From: Candidatus Woesearchaeota archaeon
GTDB taxonomy: Archaea; Nanobdellota; Nanobdellia; Woesearchaeales; J072
DNA: 33,842 nt
Direction: 5' to 3'
NCBI GenBank assembly: GCA_003695265.1
Contig: RFII01000050.1
Span: forward strand, 1-33,842
Shown here piece by piece: positions 18,158 to 27,732 of the stretch; within the stretch, counting starts at the first letter, position 1; every line of letters starts with the position of its first letter. The notes below the pieces were generated by a model. It made no database searches and was not told where the DNA came from. It saw only the letters and a program-made list of their open reading frames with translations. The position numbers and the translations under genes are program-made.

Positions 18158-18983
18158 TTTGCGCTTTTCCCTCTACCACATTAAGCTTATCATAATGTTT
18201 TGGCTGAAGCTTTGTAGTCATAAGTTTCTTCAAAGCTTCAAAACACGCATATGCGAGGTTTGACTTTGTTGTCTGACCTTTTGTCTTTGACCACACATCT
18301 TTTATTCCAGCAAACTCCAATATTTTCCCGCATTCTTTCTCTATTACAAGGCCCGTTCCTTTAGGTGCTGGCATAAGCCTTATTTCTGACGAGCCCACTT
18401 TTCCTACAACTTCAAAGGGAATACTATGGTGCTCTTTGCACGAGCACGCCCAGCTTCCGCAACCCCTTCTTATTTTTATGATGTTCAGCTTAGCGTTTCT
18501 TTTTGCCTTTTCTCTAGCAGGCACTGTTTCTTTTGCTTTTCCATAGCCTATTCCAACAATCCCATTTTTGTTGCCAACAACTGCTAGGGCGCCGAAATGC
18601 GGCTTGTTGCCCTCTCTTGTCTTCTTTTGGGTTTGCTTGAAGACTCTTCTTTGGCCGCCGCCAAACTTTCCCTTTGATTGCCCTATTAATATTAAATCAG
18701 ACTCCAAATCAGGAACTAACACATCAACGATTTCCTCCTCAAGTATTGGAAGGCCTTTATCAAGCAATTCATTAATATCAACGATCTCTTTTTTCTGGAC
18801 TGCTTTTCCTACAGATGTTTTCGGATTCCATTCAGAAATATCAAACTCCTCCTTTTTCTCTTCCTCTGTACTTTCTTCCTCACTTTTTTCTTCTGCTGCT
18901 TCTTCAACAATTATAGGATCTTCTACTATTTCTTCCTTTTCTTCATTCTTTTCAACTGCTTTTTCTTCTTTTGCTTCTTTCAT
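18132..18983 (-). CDS. rps5: Ribosomal protein uS5 with acidic N-terminal extension
   Basis: GGGQRRVFKQTQKKTREGNKPHFGALAVVGNKNGIVGIGYGKAKETVPAREKAKRNAKLNI after an E-rich N-terminus. Confidence 0.93.
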   Translation of the reverse strand: MKEAKEEKAVEKNEEKEEIVEDPIIVEEAAEEKSEEESTEEEKKEEFDISEWNPKTSVGKAVQKKEIVDINELLDKGLPILEEEIVDVLVPDLESDLILIGQSKGKFGGGQRRVFKQTQKKTREGNKPHFGALAVVGNKNGIVGIGYGKAKETVPAREKAKRNAKLNIIKIRRGCGSWACSCKEHHSIPFEVVGKVGSSEIRLMPAPKGTGLVIEKECGKILEFAGIKDVWSKTKGQTTKSNLAYACFEALKKLMTTKLQPKHYDKLNVVEGKAQNGAKAEEK

Positions 18984-19549
18984 TTTTTCAATGCCTTAAC
19001 TTTGTTTTTTATTTCCTCAAAATGCGTTTGGATTTTTGTGAGGTCGATGAGCTTTGACACTTTTGAAAATTGTGATTCTTGCTTTTTCATTGAGGCAAAT
19101 TTACTTATATGCTCTCCTCTTATACGATCCTCACCTGGAAATATCTCCTCTTCTGCCTTAAATTTCAGACCACCATCTCTTGCGCCTTTCAGGCAGGCGT
19201 AAATCCTTGATTTTTTTACTGGTGTATAAATACCTATATCAACGACTAATTCTTCAGGATGCTTTATTTTTTGCGCTAAAAGGAGTCCTGTCAAATAAGC
19301 TGCCGGCACGTTCGAGCAGCTTGCTTTCCACCCTAATTTGAGCAGTTCTCTTGAATGCGCAGATCCCAAAACTTTATCCCCTTGTGGCAAATACTTAATT
19401 ATTTGAGCCCAAATATGCTTTGATGATTTTCTTATTACAAGCCTGTCCTTTCCAGACATTACTATTTTTAGCCTTTTCTTGTAATTTGTTTTTCCTTCTC
19501 TTTTCCTTCGGTACTGAACAGTGTACCTTTTACTTTTTCTTCTTTGCAT
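18980..19549 (-). CDS. rpl18: Ribosomal protein uL18
   Basis: YTVQYRRKREGKTNYKKRLKIVMSGKDRLVIRKSSKHIWAQIIKY; AYLTGLLLAQK; GARDGGL. Confidence 0.93.
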   Translation of the reverse strand: MQRRKSKRYTVQYRRKREGKTNYKKRLKIVMSGKDRLVIRKSSKHIWAQIIKYLPQGDKVLGSAHSRELLKLGWKASCSNVPAAYLTGLLLAQKIKHPEELVVDIGIYTPVKKSRIYACLKGARDGGLKFKAEEEIFPGEDRIRGEHISKFASMKKQESQFSKVSKLIDLTKIQTHFEEIKNKVKALKK

Positions 19550-19997
19550 CTTTCCTCATCAATCCTTTTTCAGTTATGAAAAGCTTGACGTGTCTTTTGC
19601 TTCTGAAAAACCCTCCTTTTGCTTTCTGGTACAACGACCTGTAATCCTTTGATGTGATCATTTTTTTATCTCTGAGTTCTTGCAAAAACTTTCTCTGAAT
19701 TCTTATCCTGTTCATCCATGTTTTTTTCTTAGGATTCCTAGCTTTTTTCCCTCCTTTTCTCGAGCCTTTTCCTGTTCGCTTGCCTTTTCTTTTTTGTATC
19801 TGCCTTTTTTTTGCTCTCACCCTAGAAACACCTTTGGCAGGCTTGGCAGTTATTACTTTGTCATGTATTAATCCGCGAATGTCAGCTTTTGTAATAGCCT
19901 CTTTTATGTCTTCAATCCTTTCAGTATCAAAAACAACACGCTTCTCTGCGCATTTTAAGATTTGCGCTGCCAACTTTCTTTGTGATTTTAGCCTCAT
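19530..19997 (-). CDS. rpl19e: Ribosomal protein eL19
   Basis: MRLKSQRKLAAQILKCAEKRVVFDTERIEDIKEAITKADIRGLIHDKVI; KGKRTGKGSRKGGKKAR. Confidence 0.94.
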   Translation of the reverse strand: MRLKSQRKLAAQILKCAEKRVVFDTERIEDIKEAITKADIRGLIHDKVITAKPAKGVSRVRAKKRQIQKRKGKRTGKGSRKGGKKARNPKKKTWMNRIRIQRKFLQELRDKKMITSKDYRSLYQKAKGGFFRSKRHVKLFITEKGLMRKDAKKKK

Positions 19998-19998
19998 T

Positions 19999-20538
19999 TT
20001 ACAGTTTCTTTGTTAAAACCTTGTCCTTTTCTTTTTTCTCAAGCTTCCTCTTTTCTTCCTCGCTCTCTTCTTTTTCCACTTTTTTCTCAAGGCTTTTCTC
20101 TTCTTTTTCCTCGATCTTTTTCTTTTTCTTCTTCGCTTCTTTCATCTCTTTCCTTTTCTTCATGTCTTCCTTCCTTTTTTCAATGCTCTTTTTGACTTCT
20201 TTTAAATTAATGATTTTGATTCCTTCTTTTTCCGCAGCTTGCATGATTTCCAACTTCTTTTTTGTTCCAACAGCTGCTATCAGCACAGCGTCTGTATTTT
20301 TATTAATGCTTTTAAGCTCTTTCACGTTTTGGACGCGCATTATTCTCAAACCGTCCTTGCTGAGATGTTTTTCGCTCTTTTTTGTCCCATAACCTATACT
20401 AACCTTTTTTCCGTAGCCGCGCAGGCCAAGCCTTTTCTTGTTCTGAAGCCCTTTAGGCTTTCTCCACTTCATCTTGAGACGCTTCTTCTTATGAGCATCC
20501 TTTCTCACAAATTTTGGCTTTTTTCTTTTTTGTTTCAT
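19999..20538 (-). CDS. rpl32e: Ribosomal protein eL32 with K/E-rich C-terminal tail
   Basis: KPKFVRKDAHKKKRLKMKWRKPKGLQNKKRLGLRGYGKKVSIGYGTKKSEKHLSKDGL. Confidence 0.92.
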   Translation of the reverse strand: MKQKRKKPKFVRKDAHKKKRLKMKWRKPKGLQNKKRLGLRGYGKKVSIGYGTKKSEKHLSKDGLRIMRVQNVKELKSINKNTDAVLIAAVGTKKKLEIMQAAEKEGIKIINLKEVKKSIEKRKEDMKKRKEMKEAKKKKKKIEEKEEKSLEKKVEKEESEEEKRKLEKKEKDKVLTKKL

Positions 20539-21104
20539 CTTACCTGTTTTCCATCTTTCTCAATAATGAATATTCCATCCTGGAAGATTCTTCTGTCCCT
20601 ATTGGTTATTCTGCAAAGTTGCTCTATTGATGCTGCTTGCTGGCTGACAACCTGCTTGTCGATTCCTTCTACAATTACTTCTTGTCCGTTGACTTTAACT
20701 GACACGCCGTTGCTTATCTTTACTTTTCTTGGTATTTTTTCTCCTAAAAAATTTTTAACTACGAACTCATCACCACTCACACTGACATTCATTGGGAAAT
20801 GGCCTGAACAAATCTTTAATTTATAAACGTGCCCTTCTGTAACTCCTTTTACAGCGTTTCTCACGTGCGCCTTGAAAGTTCCTAAAAGCTTTTTCTCCCT
20901 TTTCGTGCCTTTCTTTACTTCAAAAACAACTTTGTTCTGCTCTACTTTTGAGATTATGTTAGGGTTTGCAAGTTTCTTCTCTACTTCTCCCTTTTGGCCT
21001 TTAAATTTGAACAAGCCATTATTTAATTCAACGCTTACTCCTTCAGGCATTTCAACAACGACTTTTTGGTCTTCTCTCATTTTCTTTATTTGATTTAATA
21101 ACAA
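20535..21104 (-). CDS. rpl6: Ribosomal protein uL6 (start may be the internal ATG, MREDQKV)
   Basis: EMPEGVSVELNNGLFKFKGQKGEVEKKL; LGTFKAHVRNAVKGVTEGHVYKLKI. Confidence 0.93.
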   Translation of the reverse strand: MLLNQIKKMREDQKVVVEMPEGVSVELNNGLFKFKGQKGEVEKKLANPNIISKVEQNKVVFEVKKGTKREKKLLGTFKAHVRNAVKGVTEGHVYKLKICSGHFPMNVSVSGDEFVVKNFLGEKIPRKVKISNGVSVKVNGQEVIVEGIDKQVVSQQAASIEQLCRITNRDRRIFQDGIFIIEKDGKQVR

Positions 21105-21496
21105 TAACCAATCAGTTTTCCTCCAAGCGATTTTTTCTTGGCTGACTCATGGTCCATCATCCCTTTTGTTGTTGAGACTATGAGTATGCCAAAATTTTTG
21201 GCAGGCAAAAACCTTTTTTCGTATTTCTCATAACCATCTTTCTTGACTGAGTAATGAGGCTTTATGACTCCACACTTGTTTATGTTTCCCAAAAGATTGA
21301 TGTGAAGCTCGCCGCCTCTCTGGTTTTTAATCTCCTTATAATCACCAATATACATTCCTTCTTTCATAACGTCCAGCACTTTCTTTATCATGTTTGAAAC
21401 CGGCTTTACAATACATTCTTTCTTGCCAATTCTTTCACAGTTTAAAACGCTCGAAAACATATTGGCTAATGGATCATTTAATGTCATGATTTTCAC
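21095..21496 (-). CDS. rps8: Ribosomal protein uS8
   Basis: MTLNDPLANMFSSVLNCERIGKKECIVKPVSNMIKKVLDVMKEGMYIGDY; GILIVSTTKGMMDHESAKKKSLGGKLIGYCY. Confidence 0.95.
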   Translation of the reverse strand: MKIMTLNDPLANMFSSVLNCERIGKKECIVKPVSNMIKKVLDVMKEGMYIGDYKEIKNQRGGELHINLLGNINKCGVIKPHYSVKKDGYEKYEKRFLPAKNFGILIVSTTKGMMDHESAKKKSLGGKLIGYCY

Positions 21497-21727
21497 CTAA
21501 CTGTATTTCTTGAACCCTATTTTTGATGCGATTTCCCTGAAGCACTGCCTGCACAGGTTCAAACCATATTTTTGTATGTGCCCCCTTATTCGGCCGCATC
21601 TCCTGCAGCGCTTAGTGCTTATGCCTTCCTTCCTGTCTTTAGGAACATTGTACTTTTTGAATCGCTTAATCTTGGCAGGCTTTTTGCCAATCTGCTTCAG
21701 CGCTTTTGTGTGCTCGCTGTAAGTCAT
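21497..21727 (-). CDS. rps14: Ribosomal protein uS14 (zinc-ribbon type)
   Basis: [36 protein letters not shown]. Confidence 0.95.
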   Translation of the reverse strand: MTYSEHTKALKQIGKKPAKIKRFKKYNVPKDRKEGISTKRCRRCGRIRGHIQKYGLNLCRQCFREIASKIGFKKYS

Positions 21728-22245
21728 TCTTCTTCACCAACCTTTAAATTAAATTTTTGTTTCATGAACTCTATTGCTTCTTTCTTTGTTATCCTGTGGT
21801 TTCTTGGGATTTTTCTTTTCATGATTTTCCTTCTTTTTATCCTGAAACCAGGTCTTTGCAGAGTTATGCAGACCTCCAATCCCATAACCCCTATATTTGG
21901 ATCATATTCCAATTGAGGAATATCAATGTATTCGTGTATTCCAAAAGCAACATTTCCATTGTCATCAAACTGCTCTTCCTTAAGGCTGTTTTCCTTTGCC
22001 TCGAGCAATCTTTTTGCCAGCTCTTCAGCTTTCTTCCCTCTTATGGTAAGTTTGCAGCCTATTGGTAAGCCAGGTCTTAGGCCCCACGCAGCTATTCTCT
22101 TGTTTGTGAATGTTTTCACTGGGGAGATCCCAGTTATGTTTTTCAGCAGGGTCATTCCCTTCTTTAGCTTGTTCTGGTCTTTGCCTGCTCCAACGTTCAG
22201 CGTTACTTTCTCGATTTTTATTTGTTTCATAGGGTTCATTTTCAC
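21724..22245 (-). CDS. rpl5: Ribosomal protein uL5
   Basis: [65 protein letters not shown]. Confidence 0.95.
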   Translation of the reverse strand: MKMNPMKQIKIEKVTLNVGAGKDQNKLKKGMTLLKNITGISPVKTFTNKRIAAWGLRPGLPIGCKLTIRGKKAEELAKRLLEAKENSLKEEQFDDNGNVAFGIHEYIDIPQLEYDPNIGVMGLEVCITLQRPGFRIKRRKIMKRKIPRNHRITKKEAIEFMKQKFNLKVGEEE

Positions 22246-22934
22246 TTTATCTTTATTAATGGTTTATCCTTCCCTATCAAAAATTCATACCCTTTCTTTG
22301 TTTCAAATAATTCTCCTTTTTCGTTTTTGAATATAATCTTGTTTCCATCTATTTTCTCTAATTTTCCTGAATGACCAGCATACGTTCCATCAATGAAGTA
22401 AAGGATTGCGCCTTTTTCAGGCTTTATATGATCAACAATTTTTTGTTCTGGAATCTTTAGTATTAAGCTCTCCCCTACTTTGTAATCATCTTTCTCTACG
22501 AGAATATTCCTTCCGCCGCCGGTGTTTAACTGGATTTTTCCTTTTTTCAACACTGTTTTTCCTTTTATCCTCACTGGTTTGAGCTCAGCATCTTTTTTGT
22601 CAATTTGCAAAGCAAATAATTTGCCTTTCTCATCAAGCAAAATCCTAAAATACTCTTTTGTGCTTGGTATTTCAACAACATCCATGAGACCGACGTTGTA
22701 CTTCGGGTCTTTCCTTCTCCTTCCATCTACCAAAACACCTTTCTTGTTCAGCAGGAACATGACCTCCTTTCTCGTCTTGCACTTTGGAATTATTTCTTTA
22801 AACAGCGTGTTCAATGAAACGCCCAGGCTCAACGTGTGAGCTCCAGGATTAGGTCTTGTAATAAAAACACTGCCTTTTCTTTTAATAGGCCAGTTTTTCG
22901 GCGTTGCTAATCTTTTAAGGTGTTTTTTTATCAT
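22242..22934 (-). CDS. rps4e: Ribosomal protein eS4
   Basis: MIKKHLKRLATPKNWPIKRKGSVFITRPNPGAHTLSLGVSLNTLFKEII. Confidence 0.94.
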   Translation of the reverse strand: MIKKHLKRLATPKNWPIKRKGSVFITRPNPGAHTLSLGVSLNTLFKEIIPKCKTRKEVMFLLNKKGVLVDGRRRKDPKYNVGLMDVVEIPSTKEYFRILLDEKGKLFALQIDKKDAELKPVRIKGKTVLKKGKIQLNTGGGRNILVEKDDYKVGESLILKIPEQKIVDHIKPEKGAILYFIDGTYAGHSGKLEKIDGNKIIFKNEKGELFETKKGYEFLIGKDKPLIKIK

Positions 22935-23448
22935 TTTTTACCACATTAGCTTTTTTCTTGTCTTTTTTAGCAGCCTTTACGTCTTCTTTTCCGGACGCGT
23001 CTGATTTTTGTCCTTGTTTTTCGCTTTTCTCTTCTTTCTTTTCTTCTTTTTTAGGCTGCTGAGATTTTGCTTGTGTTCTTTTAAACCTTTTTCTCTCTTC
23101 TACTAACTCTTGTATCATCACATTTGAGCAGTTTATGGGTATTTGGGCTTTTGAGCCGTCCTTCTTGCTTATCTCTGCTTTTGAAACGTAAATCCTATGC
23201 TTTTTTGTGTCAACTCTCTCAACTTTTCCACTGTGTCCTTTTAGCTGTCCTCTCATAACAATCACTTTGTCACCTTTCCTCACCCTAATTGATCTCACAC
23301 CATACTTTTTCCTAAGCTCTTTTGACAAAGTGGCATGCATGAACTTGTCTCTTACGTGGAGAGGAGCATTATACCTGTATTTTCTCTGCTTTCTCGGTTG
23401 TTTGCTCTTATTCCACGATTTTGACCATTTTTTCTTCATGATTATCAC
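22915..23448 (-). CDS. rpl24: Ribosomal protein uL24 with charged C-terminal tail
   Basis: KYRYNAPLHVRDKFMHATLSKELRKKYGVRSIRVRKGDKVIVMRGQLKGHSGKVERVD (KOW). Confidence 0.94.
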   Translation of the reverse strand: MIIMKKKWSKSWNKSKQPRKQRKYRYNAPLHVRDKFMHATLSKELRKKYGVRSIRVRKGDKVIVMRGQLKGHSGKVERVDTKKHRIYVSKAEISKKDGSKAQIPINCSNVMIQELVEERKRFKRTQAKSQQPKKEEKKEEKSEKQGQKSDASGKEDVKAAKKDKKKANVVKNDKKTP

Positions 23449-23451
23449 ATA

Positions 23452-23853
23452 TTACACTATTATTCCAGCAAGTTTTGCAATTCCAGGCCACCTTTCGCAG
23501 GCCTCTTTTGCTATAGGGCCTTTGAAAGCAGTCCCTTTTGGGTTGCCTTTGTCATCCTTTAGCACGACAGCAGCGTTGTCCTCGAACTTGACTCTTGTGC
23601 CATCACTTCTCCTGAACTCTTTTTTCTGCCTGACAATAACAGCATAAACTACCTGTTTTCTCATCTCGGGCTTTCCTTTCTTCACAGAAGCCATGCAAAG
23701 GTCGCCTATTCCAGCGCTAGGCTTCCTGCCTTTCACTGTTTTCTTGTTCAGCACCGCAAATATCTTAATCATTTTAGCTCCTGAATTATCACATGTCGGA
23801 ACTATGCTGCCTATTGGCAACGCATTAGTCATCTTTGATTGCAGCGCTTTCAT
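23452..23853 (-). CDS. rpl14: Ribosomal protein uL14
   Basis: GSIVPTCDNSGAKMIKIFAV; PSAGIGDLCMASVKKGKPEMRKQVVYAVIVRQKKEFRRSDGTRVKFEDNAAVVL. Confidence 0.95.
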   Translation of the reverse strand: MKALQSKMTNALPIGSIVPTCDNSGAKMIKIFAVLNKKTVKGRKPSAGIGDLCMASVKKGKPEMRKQVVYAVIVRQKKEFRRSDGTRVKFEDNAAVVLKDDKGNPKGTAFKGPIAKEACERWPGIAKLAGIIV

Positions 23854-24344
23854 TAATTCTCACCTTTTAGCTTGGCTTTTTTGACGCTCTTTTTTTGGTT
23901 TCTTTGCTTTGTGGACTGGGTTTTTTCTCCTTTCTCTGCTTCTTTTTTAACCCCAGTGTTTTTTTCCAGCTGAGCATTCATCTTTTCCTTTTTGTCAGTT
24001 GTTTTTCCTTTCATTTTTTCTTGCTCTATCTCTTCCTCGGCTTTTTCAAGCAGGTAGTCACGGTCTGTGCCGAGCACTTTTACAACAATAAATTTTTTAG
24101 TCTTACTTAATGGCCTGCATTCCTTTATCATTACAACATCAGTTTCTTTTGCATTTATTTCAGGCGGATTATGAGCTTTCACTCTCGTCCTAGCCTTAGC
24201 AAGTCTTTCATACTTTGCTATTTTTTTGACACGACTCCATTCCACGGTAACTGTTTTTGCTGATTTTGCTGATATAACTGTGCCTACAAAAGTGCGGCCT
24301 CTCGTCTTTATTTTCCTTTCCTTAGCTTTGGTCTTTGATTTCAT
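23853..24344 (-). CDS. rps17: Ribosomal protein uS17 with charged C-terminal tail
   Basis: GRTFVGTVISAKSAKTVTVEWSRVKKIAKYERLAKARTRVKAHNPPEINAKETDVVMIKECRPLSKTKKFIVVKVL. Confidence 0.93.
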   Translation of the reverse strand: MKSKTKAKERKIKTRGRTFVGTVISAKSAKTVTVEWSRVKKIAKYERLAKARTRVKAHNPPEINAKETDVVMIKECRPLSKTKKFIVVKVLGTDRDYLLEKAEEEIEQEKMKGKTTDKKEKMNAQLEKNTGVKKEAEKGEKTQSTKQRNQKKSVKKAKLKGEN

Positions 24345-24354
24345 TTTCAGCTAG

Positions 24355-24615
24355 TCACCTTTTCTTTATCCTGTCTTCCGGCCTGCCCACCAATGCTTTT
24401 CCTTTGACCACAATTTTTTTATCGTTCATTTTTATTCTTAGCGTAACGTTTTTTTTTATGATTGTTTTTTTTGCGTTGTCTTTTTTCACTATGATTGTGT
24501 GTTTTGTCTCATCAATTATTTTTCCTATTATCCCAACGTTGTCTTTATTTGTTGAGCATATGACTTCGATTTCTCTGCCTATCAATTCCTTCCTTTGCAC
24601 GTCTTTAAGATTCAT
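24355..24615 (-). CDS. rnp1: RNase P protein component 1 (p29/Rpp29)
   Basis: LIGREIEVICSTNKDNVGIIGKIIDETKHTIIVKKDNAKKTIIKKNVTLRI, at the canonical position between SUI1 and uS17. Confidence 0.9.
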   Translation of the reverse strand: MNLKDVQRKELIGREIEVICSTNKDNVGIIGKIIDETKHTIIVKKDNAKKTIIKKNVTLRIKMNDKKIVVKGKALVGRPEDRIKKR

Positions 24616-24617
24616 CC

Positions 24618-24926
24618 TTACTTTATTTCAATTGTATCCTCGCTGAACCCCATTTGGATAAGCGCTTGCTTTATCTTTGTTTTGTGGTTTCCTTGAAGCT
24701 CGATTTGGCCGTCTTTTGCTGTTCCTCCGCAGGCAAACTGGGCCTTTAACTTTTTGACAAGCTCTTTGAGGTCAATGTCTTTCTCGTCAATCCCTTTTAT
24801 AATGGTGTATTGTTTTCCGAACTTTCTCTTTTCTACAACCGCAGTTATCTTTTGTCGTTCCTTTGCAATGTTTTCGCAAACGCATAGCTCCTTTGGGAGT
24901 CCGCATACGGTACATATCTCACTCAT
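24618..24926 (-). CDS. Translation initiation factor aIF1 (SUI1 family)
   Basis: N-terminal [68 protein letters not shown]. Confidence 0.93.
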   Translation of the reverse strand: MSEICTVCGLPKELCVCENIAKERQKITAVVEKRKFGKQYTIIKGIDEKDIDLKELVKKLKAQFACGGTAKDGQIELQGNHKTKIKQALIQMGFSEDTIEIK

Positions 24927-25129
24927 TGCTTTGATTTCTCCGTGTTTTTTTGTTGTTTTATTGTTTTTATTTTAGCTAAAGTTTTTTTTATTGTTTTAAC
25001 TTGGCCAGGGCTCTTTGGATTCGTGCCCGTGGCAATCTGAGCATTAATCTTAATGAGTTCTTTTTTTAACTCAACAAATTTTTCATCAAGTTCTTTCTCT
25101 GACATCATGCGCAATTCTTTTATTTTCAT
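24923..25129 (-). CDS. rpl29: Ribosomal protein uL29
   Basis: [57 protein letters not shown]. Confidence 0.92.
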   Translation of the reverse strand: MKIKELRMMSEKELDEKFVELKKELIKINAQIATGTNPKSPGQVKTIKKTLAKIKTIKQQKNTEKSKQ

Positions 25130-25905
25130 TTTTTATCTGCTTTTTTCTCGCTGCTTTTTTTTGTTGTTTTTTTTGCTGAGGATTTTTTTGTTTTCTTTTC
25201 TCTTTTCTTTTCAGCGGATTTTTCTTCTGTTTTCTTATCCTCAGCTTTCTTTTCTGTTCCTTCTTCCTTGTCTTCTTTTTCTTCTTTCTTTTCTGTTTCA
25301 ACTTCATCTTTTCCTTTGGTTTTTATCCTATCCGGAAGAGTTGTTTCCGGAGGCATAATCCTTACTTTTATGCCAACAACTCCTGTTTTTAGCTTTGCTA
25401 TGGCTTCTGCGCTTCTCACACCTGTTAGTGCTATGTCACCGCATTTTTTTAAGTATCCTGAGTAAAACCTCCAGCTTTTAGCGCGTGCGCTCGGAATCTT
25501 TCCGGATATTATTATTTCGACTCCTAATGCGCCGGCGTTCATAACATCAACCATTGTTTTGTGGCCTATCCCCTTAAAGCGCACAGCTCCAAACCTTTCC
25601 AACGTGTTTGCTATTCTTTCCGCAACAATTTGGGCGTCGAGGTTTATGTTTTCAACCTCGTTAATTTCTATTTGGGGGTTTTCAAGATTAAACCTGTTTT
25701 TGATTTCTTCAGTAAGGTTCTTTATGTTTTCCCCTCTTCTTCCGACAACAAGGCCTGGTCTAGAGGCATAAATTATTATTTTCTCACCTAATGGAGTTCT
25801 TTGCAGGCGCGTGTGGGAGTGGCCTGCGCCCTTAAGGTTTTTTCTAATAAACTCCTGTATCCTGAATTCCTTCAGCTTTTCTGCAACGAATTGTCTTTCT
25901 ATCAT
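25126..25905 (-). CDS. rps3: Ribosomal protein uS3 with long charged C-terminal tail
   Basis: GAGHSHTRLQRTPLGEKIIIYASRPGLVVGRRGENIKNLTEEI (KH); GVVGIKVRIMPPETTLPD. Confidence 0.94.
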   Translation of the reverse strand: MIERQFVAEKLKEFRIQEFIRKNLKGAGHSHTRLQRTPLGEKIIIYASRPGLVVGRRGENIKNLTEEIKNRFNLENPQIEINEVENINLDAQIVAERIANTLERFGAVRFKGIGHKTMVDVMNAGALGVEIIISGKIPSARAKSWRFYSGYLKKCGDIALTGVRSAEAIAKLKTGVVGIKVRIMPPETTLPDRIKTKGKDEVETEKKEEKEDKEEGTEKKAEDKKTEEKSAEKKREKKTKKSSAKKTTKKSSEKKADKK

Positions 25906-26624
25906 TTCTTAGGATCCTCCTTTTCAGCCTCTTCTTTTTTTGGTTTCGGATCAGTTTTTTTCTCTTCATTTTTTGGCTCAGGCACTTTTTCTCTTTTAAC
26001 ATCTTTTGCTTCTTTTTTGCTTTTCGCATCTTTTTCATCAGCAATTGCTTCTTTTTCGGCTGCCCCTGCTTTTGACTCTTGTTTTTTTTCTTCTGCTTTT
26101 TCAGATTCCTTTTTGCCTTGCGTGGCTTCTTTCTTAATCTCCTTTTTTTGTTCTGCCTTTTCTTCCTTTTTTATGCTTGCCTTTGATTTTTTGTCAGCTT
26201 TTTCTTCAACAACAACCTCTATGTGTGTTCTCTTCATCTGCCTTCTTCTCAGCCTTCCATACCTCAACGGTGTCGAAGCCTTGTGCGCGCATATGTGTTT
26301 TATTATCAAGTTATTAACGTTTAGCCCCTTTGAAAGAGCATTCGCCTCAACAGACTCAAGCAATTTCAGTATTAAGCTTGATGCTTTTACATAGTATTTT
26401 CCCGAACCAATGCCTTTCTTATGGCCTGCCCCTTCTGTGAATCTTCTTACAGGGATAGGTTTCTTCAGTTCTTTTGCTAGTTTAAGCAACTCTTTTGCCT
26501 CCTGTAAATTTCTTTTTCTTATGTAATTGCATATTTCAACACTTGCCTTTGTGGAAATAGCTAATTCTCTGCCTATGGCCCTTGCCATGTTCTCATTATA
26601 TTCTTTATATGAATAATCAACCAT
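25902..26624 (-). CDS. rpl22: Ribosomal protein uL22 with about 100-aa charged C-terminal tail
   Basis: KPIPVRRFTEGAGHKKGIGSGKYYVKASSLILKLLESVEANALSKGLNVNNLIIKHICAHKA then K/E/A-rich tail. Confidence 0.93.
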   Translation of the reverse strand: MVDYSYKEYNENMARAIGRELAISTKASVEICNYIRKRNLQEAKELLKLAKELKKPIPVRRFTEGAGHKKGIGSGKYYVKASSLILKLLESVEANALSKGLNVNNLIIKHICAHKASTPLRYGRLRRRQMKRTHIEVVVEEKADKKSKASIKKEEKAEQKKEIKKEATQGKKESEKAEEKKQESKAGAAEKEAIADEKDAKSKKEAKDVKREKVPEPKNEEKKTDPKPKKEEAEKEDPKK

Positions 26625-26625
26625 T

Positions 26626-27006
26626 TTACCTCACTGATATTGCCGCGCTTGATCTTGTAGCTCCAACTCCAGGAGCGCTGTGCCCAACCTTCTTTCTTGT
26701 CATAGCAAATTCACCCAAGTAATGCCCCAACATTTCAGGCATTATCTGCACGGCAACAAACTCCTTCCCATTATGTATCCTTATTGTCTTGTTTAGCATC
26801 ATCGGAACTACTATCATATCCCTGCAATGTGTTTTCACATTATTCTTTTTCTCTATTTTCTTAAGCAATTTTTTATGCTCGTCAGGAAGCCCTCTTAAGA
26901 GGCTTCTTTTTTGTCTGGCAGGAAGTATTTGCGCAAATTCGGTTATACTCATCTTCTTCAATTCTTCTAGTGTTTTCCCATAAAACCTGAATTCTTTTTT
27001 TGCCAT
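26626..27006 (-). CDS. rps19: Ribosomal protein uS19
   Basis: [64 protein letters not shown]. Confidence 0.96.
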   Translation of the reverse strand: MAKKEFRFYGKTLEELKKMSITEFAQILPARQKRSLLRGLPDEHKKLLKKIEKKNNVKTHCRDMIVVPMMLNKTIRIHNGKEFVAVQIMPEMLGHYLGEFAMTRKKVGHSAPGVGATRSSAAISVR

Positions 27007-27725
27007 TATTTCTTCCTCCTACCAACCCTTTTAGGTCTCAGCATGCCGACCTTTCTTCCTGGCGGCGCGTTTTTCGGAGCAACAGTGGCCCTTCCTTTCC
27101 TAGACGACCTTGATCCTCCAAAAGGATGATCAACGGCGTTCATCGAAGCGCCACTCACTCTTGGATAAAGCTTGTTTTTTGCCTTCATTGCATGATACTT
27201 TTTGCCTGCTTTCAGCATTGGCTTTTCTTTTCTTCCGCCAGCTGCAATTATACCTATTGTCGCTTTGCAGTCTCCCTTAAACTTTTTCCTTTTCTTTGAT
27301 GGCAGCTGAACAAGTACTTCATTTTTCATCTTGCTAATAATCTTAGCAAAGCCCCCTGCGGAGCGAACAAATTTTCCGCCGTCTCCAGGAAGGTTTTCTA
27401 TGTTAAATATTGAAGTGCCCTCAGGTATGTCTTTTAAATACATAGTGTTTCCAGCACTTATCTTGTCTGTAGCTCCTATTTCTATAACATCTCCTGTTTT
27501 CACCCCTTCAGGGGCAATGTTCAAACCATAATCACCATTATCATATTTTAATACTAGTAAAGGACTTTCATGCCCTGGGCATTTTATTATATCTTTTATT
27601 TCTCCCTTTATTACCTTCTTATCTTTTAATAATGGGTATTTTACTTGGCCTACGTACCTGTGGCTTGGAGCCCTGTAAGTTGGGCTTCCTTTTCCTCTTG
27701 CTTGTTGTATTAATCTTTTGCCCAT
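27006..27725 (-). CDS. rpl2: Ribosomal protein uL2
   Basis: [36 protein letters not shown]-type motif ([36 protein letters not shown]). Confidence 0.96.
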   Translation of the reverse strand: MGKRLIQQARGKGSPTYRAPSHRYVGQVKYPLLKDKKVIKGEIKDIIKCPGHESPLLVLKYDNGDYGLNIAPEGVKTGDVIEIGATDKISAGNTMYLKDIPEGTSIFNIENLPGDGGKFVRSAGGFAKIISKMKNEVLVQLPSKKRKKFKGDCKATIGIIAAGGRKEKPMLKAGKKYHAMKAKNKLYPRVSGASMNAVDHPFGGSRSSRKGRATVAPKNAPPGRKVGMLRPKRVGRRKK

Positions 27726-27732
27726 TTTATCA

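Noticed and set aside
19982-20392. 136-aa plus-strand ORF rich in Ser/Phe opposite eL32
   Set aside because: Antisense shadow of a Lys/Glu-rich coding tail (AAA/GAA codons read as TTT/TTC); eL32 is clearly the real gene.
20239-20826. 195-aa plus-strand ORF spanning eL32/uL6
   Set aside because: Antisense to two certain ribosomal genes; composition typical of shadow ORFs; no promoter or SD support.
25801-26394. 197-aa plus-strand ORF opposite uL22/uS3
   Set aside because: Low-complexity Ser/Phe antisense shadow of the uL22 charged tail.
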